A stretch of DNA of 64,000 nt from Vibrio astriarenae. GTDB lineage: Bacteria; Pseudomonadota; Gammaproteobacteria; Enterobacterales; Vibrionaceae. The DNA lies in assembly GCF_010587385.1 (NCBI RefSeq), contig NZ_CP047476.1, forward strand, positions 1,302,001 to 1,366,000. Reading direction: 5' to 3'. Below, in pieces: positions 37,635-46,700 of this stretch (positions are counted from its first letter, which is position 1; each line of letters starts with the position of its first letter). The notes below the pieces were generated by a model. The model was not told the DNA's origin. It saw only the letters and a program-made list of their open reading frames with translations, and ran no database searches. A program made the position numbers and the translations under genes.

Positions 37635-38555
37635 ATGAGAAAAGCAGTGTTAGCCGGAGTTATTCTGGGAGTGTTGTCAGGATGTGGGGGCAGCGATGGT
37701 GATGGTGGTAATGATCAGGGTGATTTCCGAAACCCAATGCCAACAAAGCAGAGTGTAACAAAAGTGTTTAGCCTTTTAGGTGAGAACGAATACTCTAATC
37801 TCTATCAAGATGTAGATCTCCCACATGAAGCTGGAAGCGACTTAGCACTAAAAAATAACCGATGGTTCTGCAATGCTTTTGCTTGTGCTGTAGATAACAA
37901 TACACCACCTATGGACGGGATGATACGCAGGCATGACATCGATCAAAACCTTATCCCTGTGTACGTAAACAATGCCAATGGACTACCTGAGTTTGAGGTG
38001 CACAAAAATATTTATGATGGAATCAAGCTAATTGAAGATGCTGTTGGTCGAAAAGTTTTCGACCTTTCAGACGCAGATGGTGAAATCCCAGTGGTTCAAA
38101 TTGAAATACTACATGATGACGGAAGCATGGTTTGGTCTCATGAAGTCGACTATTCGAGTCTACCAACCGAAGGTGGATTCATCTTTGAGTTCAATTACGA
38201 ACAGGCCGGGCATACAGGGCTATGTGGTGCTGCTGGTAAAGGGCCATGGGATTCAAGTGGTTCAACAATTATTGCCGCCGATAGCACAGTTGTTAATCTT
38301 GGTTGGCAATGGATAAGAATTGCTAGTGAAGATGCTACATGTACTCATTCACCAGAACTGGTCGCACATGAACTTACCCATGCCTTAGGTTTTAGATACC
38401 ACTTTGCTGGCTTTGGCGGTGAAGATCGCCCGTCAGATCCACGACCAGTATATGGTTCTCATGTTTTCGGACACCAAGCAAAAGAAGTTTTGAAGCAATT
38501 GTTTGCTCATGACATTGGAAGTGATGTTAATAACATGAACATTCCGAACTACTAA
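37635..38555 (+). CDS. Putative zinc metalloprotease-like lipoprotein, unknown function
   Basis: This 306-residue protein has a lipoprotein signal (lipobox LSGC, Cys at about 17) and a Gly/Asp-rich linker. Near residue 250 lies HELTHALGFRYHFAGFGGED: HExxH, then Gly and a further His as in metzincins, but the third His is one residue later than in the standard HExxHxxGxxH. Four other cysteines (WFCNAFAC, GLCGAAG, ATCTHS) could form disulfides. I do not recognise the rest of the domain. It lies opposite to its neighbours between the DUF3820 fragment and the intact DUF3820 gene, suggesting insertion or rearrangement. No strong ribosome site is visible beyond GGAAG about 8 nt upstream. Confidence 0.72.
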   Translation: MRKAVLAGVILGVLSGCGGSDGDGGNDQGDFRNPMPTKQSVTKVFSLLGENEYSNLYQDVDLPHEAGSDLALKNNRWFCNAFACAVDNNTPPMDGMIRRHDIDQNLIPVYVNNANGLPEFEVHKNIYDGIKLIEDAVGRKVFDLSDADGEIPVVQIEILHDDGSMVWSHEVDYSSLPTEGGFIFEFNYEQAGHTGLCGAAGKGPWDSSGSTIIAADSTVVNLGWQWIRIASEDATCTHSPELVAHELTHALGFRYHFAGFGGEDRPSDPRPVYGSHVFGHQAKEVLKQLFAHDIGSDVNNMNIPNY

Positions 38556-38617
38556 TTAATTTGTGTTATGAAGCTGGTCATTAAGGCCAGCTTATAACTA
38601 GTTGTACCTACGTTTTA

Positions 38618-38833
38618 TCACCCTCTTTTTAGAGGCTTGACCACGCCATCTAAACCTTCTATCTTCAACGCTAAGCAAAGCTTCATTAAATCACCTAACT
38701 CTCCGCTCGGCCAACCACACTTAGCAAACCACAGTAAGTACTCTTCTGGTAGGTCTATCAGTACACGCCCTGAAAATTTGCCATAAGGCATTTGCACACG
38801 GGCTAATTTGAGGAGGTTTTCTTTATCTAGCAT
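38618..38833 (-). CDS. DUF3820 family protein
   Basis: This 71-residue protein (MLDKENLLKLARVQMPYGKFSGRVLIDLP, then YLLWFAKCGWPSGELGDLM) matches DUF3820, a small family of unknown biochemical function. The MPYGKFSG...LIDLPEEYLLWF pattern is the family core. It is a single gene convergent with the lipoprotein gene; a decayed relative lies at 37329-37465. Confidence 0.85.
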   Translation of the reverse strand: MLDKENLLKLARVQMPYGKFSGRVLIDLPEEYLLWFAKCGWPSGELGDLMKLCLALKIEGLDGVVKPLKRG

Positions 38834-38957
38834 GGTCGTTATCAGCTACTGGCGAGATTATCAATGATGGAATAATAACACAGGTCGATTTTGATAGAGG
38901 CGACTGTTTAGCTGTGCTACTGTTCGCGCCAAGTCCCCTTCCCAAGTGAGTAGTCTC

Positions 38958-40211
38958 ATGACTTTTTCAAGCCTTAATCTGAATGCAAAGCTCGTATCAG
39001 TGCTAGAGCAAGCTTTCTCCACACCCACTGAGATTCAAACGCTGAGCCTGCCTGAAGCAGTTAAAAATCGTGACATTTTTGCCATGGCTCAGACAGGCAG
39101 TGGGAAAACCCTTGCTTTTGGGTTGGCGCTCATTGATCAAGCGATGAAGGATAACTCAACGCTCTCTTCTATTGTGCTGACACCCACTCGTGAACTGGCA
39201 AGTCAGGTGGGGAAATCCATTGAATCTATTGCCAGTTTGCTAGAGGTCAACACATTAACGCTAATGGGTGGGGTGGATAAGACCCTGCAGGTTAAGCAGC
39301 TAAAACAGCAGACGCCCAACATTATTGTTGCGACACCCGGACGCCTTTTAGAGCTTATCTCTGAGAAGGCGTTAGAGACTAATACCATCAAGAGCCTAGT
39401 GTTAGACGAAGCTGACCGACTCCTCGACATGGGGTTCTGGCCTGATGTGAATACCATCGTGGGCTTGCTACCGAAAAAACGTCAAACCATGATGTTTTCA
39501 GCGACGTTCTCTAATGAATTAAAGCAAAAAGCAACAGCAATGCTATTCCAACCTAAGCGCATAAAGGCAAAGGCTAAGGCTAAGCAAGATAATGTCACTG
39601 AGCGAATCAATGAAACACTCTATTTAGTGAATAAGGGCAGTAAAACTAAGGCTTTAATCAGTCGGCTGACACAACTTCAAGCAAAACAAGCCCTAGTCTT
39701 TGTCGGGGCTAAAGACAACGCTGATGCCGTGTGTAAGAAGCTGAATAAAGCGGGTATCGTTTCAGCGGCATTGCACGGCGATAAAGATCAAACGGCACGA
39801 CAAGAGACGCTAGCACAATTTAAGTCCGGGGAGATTCATACACTGGTTGCCACCGACCTGCTTGCGCGTGGTGTGCATATAGATGACTTACCGCTCGTGA
39901 TTAATATGGAACTGCCGAGCGATGCGAAAACTTACGTGCATCGTATTGGGCGCACAGCCCGAGCTGGAAAAAATGGAATAGTAGTATCACTGGTTTGTCA
40001 TGGAGAACAGGCTTATCTAGAGGCGATTCGCGAGCATACTGGCCGCTCGTTGCAATTGAGGGAGCTAGAAGGCTTTCCAGTGACGGATAAGCCAGCGTCT
40101 GGCGAAAGTAAGCGAGCGCCTCGAGATAAACAAGCGAATAGACGTACCAATAAGAAAAGCAGCGTTAAGCAATTTAAGAGTAATAAACCGTCAAGAAAAC
40201 CTGCTAAGTAA
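38958..40211 (+). CDS. DEAD-box RNA helicase
   Basis: This 417-residue helicase shows the Q-motif region FSSLNLNAKLVSVLEQAF, AQTGSGKT, PTRELA, DEADRLLDMGF, SAT, and HRIGRTARAG, then a basic, Ser/Lys-rich tail (about 370-417, RAPRDKQANRRTNKKSS). The tail may bind RNA. I place the start at the ATG at 38958; a GTG at 38946 is in frame. It is RhlE/SrmB-like in overall form but I cannot assign the subgroup. It is the second DEAD-box gene of the window and is only distantly similar to the one at 2613. Confidence 0.87.
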   Translation: MTFSSLNLNAKLVSVLEQAFSTPTEIQTLSLPEAVKNRDIFAMAQTGSGKTLAFGLALIDQAMKDNSTLSSIVLTPTRELASQVGKSIESIASLLEVNTLTLMGGVDKTLQVKQLKQQTPNIIVATPGRLLELISEKALETNTIKSLVLDEADRLLDMGFWPDVNTIVGLLPKKRQTMMFSATFSNELKQKATAMLFQPKRIKAKAKAKQDNVTERINETLYLVNKGSKTKALISRLTQLQAKQALVFVGAKDNADAVCKKLNKAGIVSAALHGDKDQTARQETLAQFKSGEIHTLVATDLLARGVHIDDLPLVINMELPSDAKTYVHRIGRTARAGKNGIVVSLVCHGEQAYLEAIREHTGRSLQLRELEGFPVTDKPASGESKRAPRDKQANRRTNKKSSVKQFKSNKPSRKPAK

Positions 40212-40225
40212 ACGCCTGCCAATAA

Positions 40226-40251
40226 AAAAGACGACCATTGGGTCGTCTTTT
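40226..40251. terminator. Bidirectional terminator between convergent genes
   Basis: Arms AAAAGACGACC and GGTCGTCTTTT surround a short loop (40226-40251); flanking A- and T-tracts give U-tracts in both directions, serving the helicase and dacA. Confidence 0.85.
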
Positions 40252-40272
40252 AGGAGTCAGATATTCATTCAC

Positions 40273-41430
40273 TTAGAACAAAGAAGCAAACAACTTCTTC
40301 ACCCAGTCAAGCAAACGCTTAAAGATACTGCCCTGCTCTACAGGCTCTTGAGCAACCAAGCTTGCTTCTGCAATCACTTGATCTTCAAGTTTGTACATCA
40401 CCTGGCCAACAACAGCGCCTTGCTCTATTGGCGCAGACAAATCTTGTTGCATCTCCACAACCGCGCTCAGTTTCGGGATGTCACCTTTCGGTAGCGTCAG
40501 GTACAGTGGTTCAGCTAAGCCAACATTCACGTTGTCTTTGTCACCCATCCACACTCGTGGTTGTGCGATTGGCTCGCCCACTTTATTCGGCTCAATAGTA
40601 TCAAAGAAGCGGAAACCATAGCTTAGTAGTTGCTTACTCTCAGATTCACGTGCTTTCGGGCTGGTCGAACCCATTACAACCGCAATCAGACGCATGTCAC
40701 CTTGCGTGGCTGAACTTGCCAAACTGTAGCCTGCACCTGAGGTGAAGCCCGTTTTCATGCCATCAACATTGATGCTGCGATCACGAAGCAGACCATTACG
40801 GTTGTACTGTGTGATCCCGTTGTATTGGAAACTGCGCTCACTATATAGCGGGTAGATCTCTGGCAAGTCACGGATGATAGCTTGGCCTAGCTTGGCAATA
40901 TCGTATGGCGTTGAGTACAGCTGCTCGCTATCTAAGCCATGTGGGTTGCTAAACGAGGTATTATCGAGCCCCAAGCGCGCAGCCCAAGAGTTCATCAGCA
41001 TAACAAATGCATCAGCAGAACCTGCAACATGTTCAGCAATAGCCACACTGGCATCATTACCAGATTGAACAATCAGGCCTCGGTATAGGTCCATCATGTT
41101 TACTCGTGTACCCACCTCAATGAACATCTTTGAAGAGTCAGGGAATTTCTTTGCCCACGCATTTTCACTGATCAAAACACTATCTTCAGCGCTGATATTG
41201 CCTGCATTCATTTCTTGACCGGCAACGTAGGCGGTCATCAGTTTGGTTAAACTTGCAGGGTTTAGTGGTGTGTTGGCATTCTTCTCAACCAATACCTCTC
41301 CTGATTTGAAGTCCATCAACACATAGCCTTTTGCACCGAGTGCAGGCGGGTTAGGAACAACCGTTGGGGCGGCAAAAGCCAATGAGGTAAAGCATAAACC
41401 GATCGCTGAGGCAATCTTAATGAGTTTCAC
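40273..41430 (-). CDS. dacA: D-alanyl-D-alanine carboxypeptidase (penicillin-binding protein 5/6)
   Basis: This 385-residue protein has a signal peptide (about 1-20, SLAFA), the serine DD-peptidase motifs SLTK (S60-K63), SGN (123-125) and KTG (226-228), the small C-terminal domain, and an amphipathic tail (SIFKRLLDWVKKLFASLF) that anchors it to the inner membrane. It trims the terminal D-Ala from peptidoglycan stem peptides. The start is a GTG at 41430, with GGAG about 11 nt upstream. It is monocistronic. Confidence 0.95.
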   Translation of the reverse strand: MKLIKIASAIGLCFTSLAFAAPTVVPNPPALGAKGYVLMDFKSGEVLVEKNANTPLNPASLTKLMTAYVAGQEMNAGNISAEDSVLISENAWAKKFPDSSKMFIEVGTRVNMMDLYRGLIVQSGNDASVAIAEHVAGSADAFVMLMNSWAARLGLDNTSFSNPHGLDSEQLYSTPYDIAKLGQAIIRDLPEIYPLYSERSFQYNGITQYNRNGLLRDRSINVDGMKTGFTSGAGYSLASSATQGDMRLIAVVMGSTSPKARESESKQLLSYGFRFFDTIEPNKVGEPIAQPRVWMGDKDNVNVGLAEPLYLTLPKGDIPKLSAVVEMQQDLSAPIEQGAVVGQVMYKLEDQVIAEASLVAQEPVEQGSIFKRLLDWVKKLFASLF

Positions 41431-42051
41431 TACGAGCTAGCTCCATTTAAAATTATATAAATCATGGTCGTTATGTTTCTCTACATCCACTCGAAGAAAC
41501 AAGTATAGAACGACTAAAACCATTAGAGTCGCAGAGTTTCATTACGTTCCGCATAACTCTGTAACCAATCGTGTCAGGTTCAACCATAATTAAGCATTCC
41601 AAGTTCGCTATAGCCTACAACGCAATTCAGCGAATAACAATTGCCAAGCCTCGTTCTAACAAGTCTTTACACAGGTTTTGCGCTTCTGACCAAAAAGCGT
41701 GCAATATGAAGAGGCTTCTAAACACCGAAAACACACCTTTTTTTGCTCTCATTTAGAGCAACATGAAACCCATGAAACTAAGATAATTAACAATAAGCTC
41801 ATTTTAAGATGTAACCACGCTCATGTTTTTAAAGAAAAATTACCGTAATCACCCAATGTCATAGTTTCTTAATTGACTTACCAACCCATTAACATAGACT
41901 GGATCTCGGCTAGAAAGCGGTTCTTTGTTTACAGGCAATGCTTCGTTGGAATACCCAGTACTCCCGTCGGTGTCGTACGCAATAGCAATCTCCTTTTCCA
42001 CGCTATCCGCGCCGAATTCGGCTCTAAAATTTGTTAATAGGAATTGACACA
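41431..42051. other. dacA upstream region and long cold-shock leader
   Basis: This 620-bp region holds the leftward dacA promoter and, from about 41907 rightward, the leader of the cold-shock gene. Between 41570 and 41800 I see nothing I can name. A 67-codon minus-strand frame at 41849-42052 looks accidental. Confidence 0.5.
41873..41900 (+). promoter_or_regulatory. Candidate promoter of the cold-shock gene
   Basis: TTGACT and TAGACT are 16 nt apart. The predicted start near 41907 gives a leader of about 145 nt, as typical for cspA-type mRNAs whose leader folds differently in the cold. Confidence 0.45.
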
Positions 42052-42261
42052 ATGTCTAACACAGTAACTGGCACTGTAAAGTGGTTCAACGAAACTAAAG
42101 GTTTTGGCTTCATTCAACAAGAGAATGGCCCAGACGTATTTGCTCACTTCAGCGCGATCAAGGGTGACGGTTTCCGCACTCTAACTGAAGGCCAAAAGGT
42201 AGAGTTCAAAGTAACTCAAGGCCAAAAAGGTCCACAAGCTGAAGAAATCGTTGCTATCTAA
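42052..42261 (+). CDS. cspA: Cold-shock protein, CspA family
   Basis: This 69-residue protein is a single cold-shock domain with RNP1 KGFGFI and RNP2 VFAHF, beginning [17 protein letters not shown]. It binds single-stranded RNA or DNA and acts as an RNA chaperone. The start at 42052 has AGGA about 9 nt upstream. The long leader suggests cold-inducible expression. Which of the several vibrio csp paralogues it is cannot be settled here. Confidence 0.95.
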   Translation: MSNTVTGTVKWFNETKGFGFIQQENGPDVFAHFSAIKGDGFRTLTEGQKVEFKVTQGQKGPQAEEIVAI

Positions 42262-42287
42262 TCTAGCGCGTTTTATTCGAATTTTTG

Positions 42288-42316
42288 AAATAGCCAACAT
42301 TTGTTGGCTATTTTTA
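42288..42316 (+). terminator. Terminator of the cold-shock gene
   Basis: Arms AAATAGCCAACA/TGTTGGCTATTT (42288-42313) are followed by TTA; the T-run is partly inside the stem. Confidence 0.8.
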
Positions 42317-42348
42317 TATGAGGAAGATTAATTACGCTAGGAGCACGG

Positions 42349-42957
42349 ATGACTCTAGATTACTCATCGATAAAAGCCGTTGTTTTCGATTTGGACAACA
42401 CGCTTGTTTCATCAAGCCTCAACTTCACCTCTATCCGCCACGATATTGGCTGCCCTCAAGACCATGATTTATTGGAATTTGCTGATAACTTAAGTTGCGA
42501 TAAACAGAAATCGTCAGTACACCAAACCATCGTTGCACATGAAATGTCGGATGCACAAAACGCTGAAGTCATGGAAGGGTGTCACGAACTGCTCACCCAT
42601 TTAGCACAACACAACCTTTATACGGGCATCGTCACACGCAATTGCATAGAGGCCGCCACACTAAAAATCCACCGACTAAAGCTAAGTGTGAATGAGTTGA
42701 TCTGCCGCGAGCACTTCCCGCCGAAACCAGCACCGGATTCCCTACTCGCGTTAGCTGATCTGTGGTCGTTAAACCCAAGTCATATTTTGTATGTCGGGGA
42801 CTATATTTACGATATCCAAGCCGCCAACAACGCTAATATGCCCTCTTGTCTCATCACGCACCATCAACCCACTGATTATCAACACTTAGCCACCGTTTGT
42901 GTGCCGCAGTTAACCGATTTGCACCGTTTATTTGCATCGCATCATCTGAGCGCTTAA
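42349..42957 (+). CDS. HAD-superfamily hydrolase
   Basis: This 202-residue protein shows the HAD motifs: FDLDNTL (nucleophile and acid Asp at 14 and 16), IVTRN (motif II), the Lys in FPPKPAPDSL (motif III) and VGDYIYDIQAA (motif IV). The cap is a small helical C1 insert, as in HAD-IA phosphatases such as phosphoglycolate phosphatase. The substrate is unknown. AGGAG lies about 11 nt before the ATG. It follows the cold-shock terminator and is probably transcribed on its own. Confidence 0.88.
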   Translation: MTLDYSSIKAVVFDLDNTLVSSSLNFTSIRHDIGCPQDHDLLEFADNLSCDKQKSSVHQTIVAHEMSDAQNAEVMEGCHELLTHLAQHNLYTGIVTRNCIEAATLKIHRLKLSVNELICREHFPPKPAPDSLLALADLWSLNPSHILYVGDYIYDIQAANNANMPSCLITHHQPTDYQHLATVCVPQLTDLHRLFASHHLSA

Positions 42958-43025
42958 TCTTAGATTAAGGCTTGAGATTTATTCGTTGTCTCACTAAAAT
43001 CTCGGCATTACATGGAGTTCAATCG

Positions 43026-43046
43026 GCTTTGATGCACCATCAAAGC
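43026..43046. repeat. Perfect inverted repeat upstream of an unknown gene
   Basis: GCTTTGATG/CATCAAAGC, 9 bp with a CAC centre, lies 57 nt before the preferred ATG at 43103. It may be an operator or a transcript hairpin; there is no U-tract. Confidence 0.45.
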
Positions 43047-43102
43047 TTATGTTTGCCCTAAGGCCATTCCCAAAACATATTCTAATAGGTTGCGAGCAGC
43101 TA

Positions 43103-43648
43103 ATGAGCGAAGATAAATTTACCCATATCTATCGCTTGCCTACATCAATTCAAATCCGAATTGGCAAATGGCAGCAGACGTTTAGAGGCACATCTGATCT
43201 CGTGCTTCATACAGCGATAGAAGTTAGAAATAAAAAATACAAAGAGCATGGCTTCTTTGCACCGCGATGGCATGTACAGCTATTTGACAGCAACGACATC
43301 TCTATTACCGAGCATGGCCGTTACATTCAAACGTCCATGCGCAGCATGATTGACCGTAAGATCATGTATAAGCGTTTGTATTTTGCAACGCATCCTGAAG
43401 ATGCGCATAAGAAACTTGAGCATTTTAAACGTGAGTGGATTCACAAGCACAACCGTGTTGCTAAAAAGTACAACCAGATAAAGAAAAAGCATTTTCTAAA
43501 CTTTGCGCGTGAAGAAGTGGAGACAATGTACCCATCAATTCCTGCCGGAGAGTTTGATGTGGCTTTGTGGAACAAGCTGGTGATTTCAGAATTTGGGCCA
43601 CAGAAGCGCTATGACAATCCGTTTTATGTGAAGAAGAATCGAGTCTAG
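43103..43648 (+). CDS. Conserved protein of unknown function, basic
   Basis: This 181-residue basic, soluble protein begins MSEDKFTHIYRLPTSIQIRIGKWQQTFRG, with a strand-rich N-terminal part and a long helical Lys/His-rich middle (KREWIHKHNRVAKKYNQIKKKH). The N-terminal part is loosely reminiscent of small DNA-binding domains of the AP2/integrase-arm kind, but I cannot support that. The ATG at 43103 is preferred; an ATG at 43049 is in frame but lies directly after an inverted repeat and lacks a ribosome site. It ends at a strong terminator shared with the giant adhesin gene. Confidence 0.7.
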   Translation: MSEDKFTHIYRLPTSIQIRIGKWQQTFRGTSDLVLHTAIEVRNKKYKEHGFFAPRWHVQLFDSNDISITEHGRYIQTSMRSMIDRKIMYKRLYFATHPEDAHKKLEHFKREWIHKHNRVAKKYNQIKKKHFLNFAREEVETMYPSIPAGEFDVALWNKLVISEFGPQKRYDNPFYVKKNRV

Positions 43649-43660
43649 TTTCTTTATCGC

Positions 43661-43697
43661 AATTAAAAGAGGCGCCAGTTGGCGCCTCTTTTAATTA
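43661..43697. terminator. Strong bidirectional terminator
   Basis: A near-complete palindrome with 17-bp arms (AATTAAAAGAGGCGCCA and its complement, 2-nt centre, 43661-43696) has A/T-rich ends that give U-tracts both ways. It closes the unknown gene and the adhesin gene. Confidence 0.9.
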
Positions 43698-43714
43698 TCG
43701 AGCACACTATCACT

Positions 43715-46700
43715 CTACATGTTGTATTGAATAATGTTATCCGATATCAACTTAGTGACTATTTCGTCAGAGGCAGTGGGGCCATTTAAATCGATTGCAG
43801 ACAAATCCACTTGACTTTCGACATTCTCAACAACAATCGTTTGCGACTCTGGTCCTCCTGAGTTTATCTCCAGCGTGATATTTCCATTATCAACACTTGC
43901 CGTAATGTGAGATAAGACATCATCTATCGTCTCTCCATCTTGGAAATCAACCACATCCGTTAAGTCGATAACATCACTATCCGCAACACTAAAGTCCTTG
44001 ATAACATCCACACTATCGTTGGATACGGTATCCCATTTAAACGTATCAGCACCATCGCCACCCGTTAAAATGTCACTACCTAATCCACCAATGAGAACGT
44101 CATCACCATCACTACCTTCGATAACATCGTCACCGGAACCACCAACCAAAGTCTCACCATCATTTGGTCCAAGAATCCAAACGTCATCCGTTTCACCTTG
44201 TTGGTTGAAATTACCAGGCCCAACACCGATGGAAATGATTTCCGCAGTTGAGCGGGCTTCAGAACCATCAGACTCTTTTGATACTGCAACAACAGATACC
44301 GTGTTGTCACCATCTCCAAGACCTGAAATTTGTAAGTCATTCAAGCCATCAAAGACTGCTGGATCATTAGCAGTTACGGTCCAAACGTTACCATTCTGAC
44401 TCAGTGAAACATCAGTATTATCAGTTGAAATAACACTTGTTGAGTCAGGTTGACCAGAATCATCGTTAACGCTTATCTCTAGAGAAAGAACTTCATTGCT
44501 GTCAACCAGCATCGCGACTAAGCCAATGAGAGCAATCCCCTGAGTCGCTACATTACGACTCGCATAGATATTACGCGCATAGCTCGATGCAGGGTCCAGC
44601 GTTAGAGTCGGCGCATCGTTAACTTGATTCACCGCGATATCTAGTTTTTGTTCGGAACTAAGAGCCATACCAGCAGCGTTTTCATAGTAAACTCCACCAT
44701 CATTAACATTGATGGTAAGTTCAATATTCGACGCATCAACACTACTCGCATCAACGAAGATACCATTGCTGTTGCTCACGTCTGACAAAATTGCATTTAT
44801 GTCAGAAGGAGAACCTACCAGCTCAATGCCATCAACGATAGGCGATACTGTCACCCCCTCAGGGCTCGCAGGGTTGATACTTAACACCCCATCATTGACC
44901 GTTAATGTAACAGTAATATCATCATCAATGTAAGCGGCTGCATAGTCGACATCTGCTATAGATATACCTTCAATTTTTTGAGCTACTGCATCATCGATCG
45001 TCGATGTAACCGAATCAGTATCAATAGTTGGCGCATCATTTATTGCGATCACATTGAATGTTGCAGCGCCATCAATAGTTATCACGTCATCATTGGCATT
45101 TGTTGCTCCATCGTCAGAAATACTATAAGCAAGCTCAACTGAGCCATAATAGTTCTCAGCTGGAGCAAAGGTCCATACCCCTCCTCCTAAGTCATTCAAT
45201 ACACCAACAGAATCATCAACCAGTACAAGACTGCTTACCGTCAGATTCGCGCTTTCTGTTTCAATATCACTTGTGGTGGACAATAGTTGAGCTGCTGTGA
45301 TCTCAAATGAACCACTATCTTCCTCTATATCATCGAGAACTACATTACTGGTCGTCGGTGTGTCATTTACTGGGATAACGTTAATAGTAACCACTTCAGT
45401 AATGGCATCCCCAAAGCTCACTGTATCATCCAACCCTGTATCTACAGTCTGCAGTGACACGGTTAGTTCACCAGACCAATTGGTATTGTCATTATCACCT
45501 GAATTAAATACCAAAGATGCTAGGGAGGTAGATTCAACATCAAACACAAATGGTTCTAAGTCACTATCTTGAATCATCGTTTGCGAGCCGACGGTAATTG
45601 ATGCACCCAACGGCACCCCAGAGACTGTCAATCGGATCTGCTCAGGTGCATTTTCTTCGTAACTCGGTAAGTTATCTCCCAATGATTCCACATTATCAAC
45701 AACAGACGCATTGAGCTCGACAACCACATCCTCCCCCTCATTGACCTCGAGAGTACTTGTCTCGATATCCGCATCTATGACGTCGCCAATCGGGTTGACT
45801 TTAAGCGTAATACTAGAGCTGAACTCTTCTGGCTCTTGAGTGATCTTCTCTCTAACGAAAACAGACACACCAAGATTGACATCGCCACTAAATTGCTCAG
45901 CGGGTTTAATCTGTATTTTGTCGAGATCCAAATCCCCTACAGTTGGGTCGTTTAGGCGGATACTCCACTCCCCGCCGCCGTTATTTTTAACAACGTAATC
46001 ACTCGAAATTGACTGAACTAAGAAGTCGTCCGGAACGTTGGTAATTTTAACGGAAATAAACTCTTCTGAATTATCACTATCATCGTTGAGGGCATCAAGA
46101 TCACCTAATGTGATCGATAAGCCACTACCATCTTGACCCAATGAAATCCACGTGTCTTCGTCACCAGAAACCTCTGAGCCAGATATAACAACCGGATCGA
46201 CCACTGGAGTGACTTCAAAGCTCACTGAGCCATTAAATGGCTGCTCGACAGCGATATACTGTACCCCGTCAATCTCAACTAAATTTGTATCGCCAAACAG
46301 AGCTTCTGCGTCTGTTTGATCAAACTTAGCTAAGTCTTGTATCGTGCCAGAGATATCTATCTGTACTTGATTATCGAGAGCTGGATAGTCGGCAGCAGGC
46401 TTGAAGAATATACTGCTCAAAGCTGCATTTGCGTCGGGGTAATCCGCATTTGGCAGTACTAAACTGGTGCCTAGCGACTCTCCATCCGCGTTTGCAAATG
46501 TACCAACGTCTGCTGAAGCTAAGGTGAGCGTGACTGTATTCACCGTTTCAAGCCCCTCATCGGTAGAGGTACTACTGTCAGCAAATGAAAGTGATAGATC
46601 TAGCTCAACTAAACCATCCTCATACGCATTTCCATCAGTCAATACGACTTGTTCAAGTTCATTATCTGTTGGCTGTTTATCACTATCCAAACCATAGGTC

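Noticed and set aside
41600..41720. Possible integron attC-like site
   Set aside because: Some short strings resemble VCR cores, but the paired core sites and the large imperfect palindrome are absent, and no integrase or cassette array is nearby.
41849..42052. A 67-codon minus-strand frame in the cold-shock leader
   Set aside because: It overlaps the structured 5' leader and promoter of cspA and lacks a ribosome site or recognisable motif.
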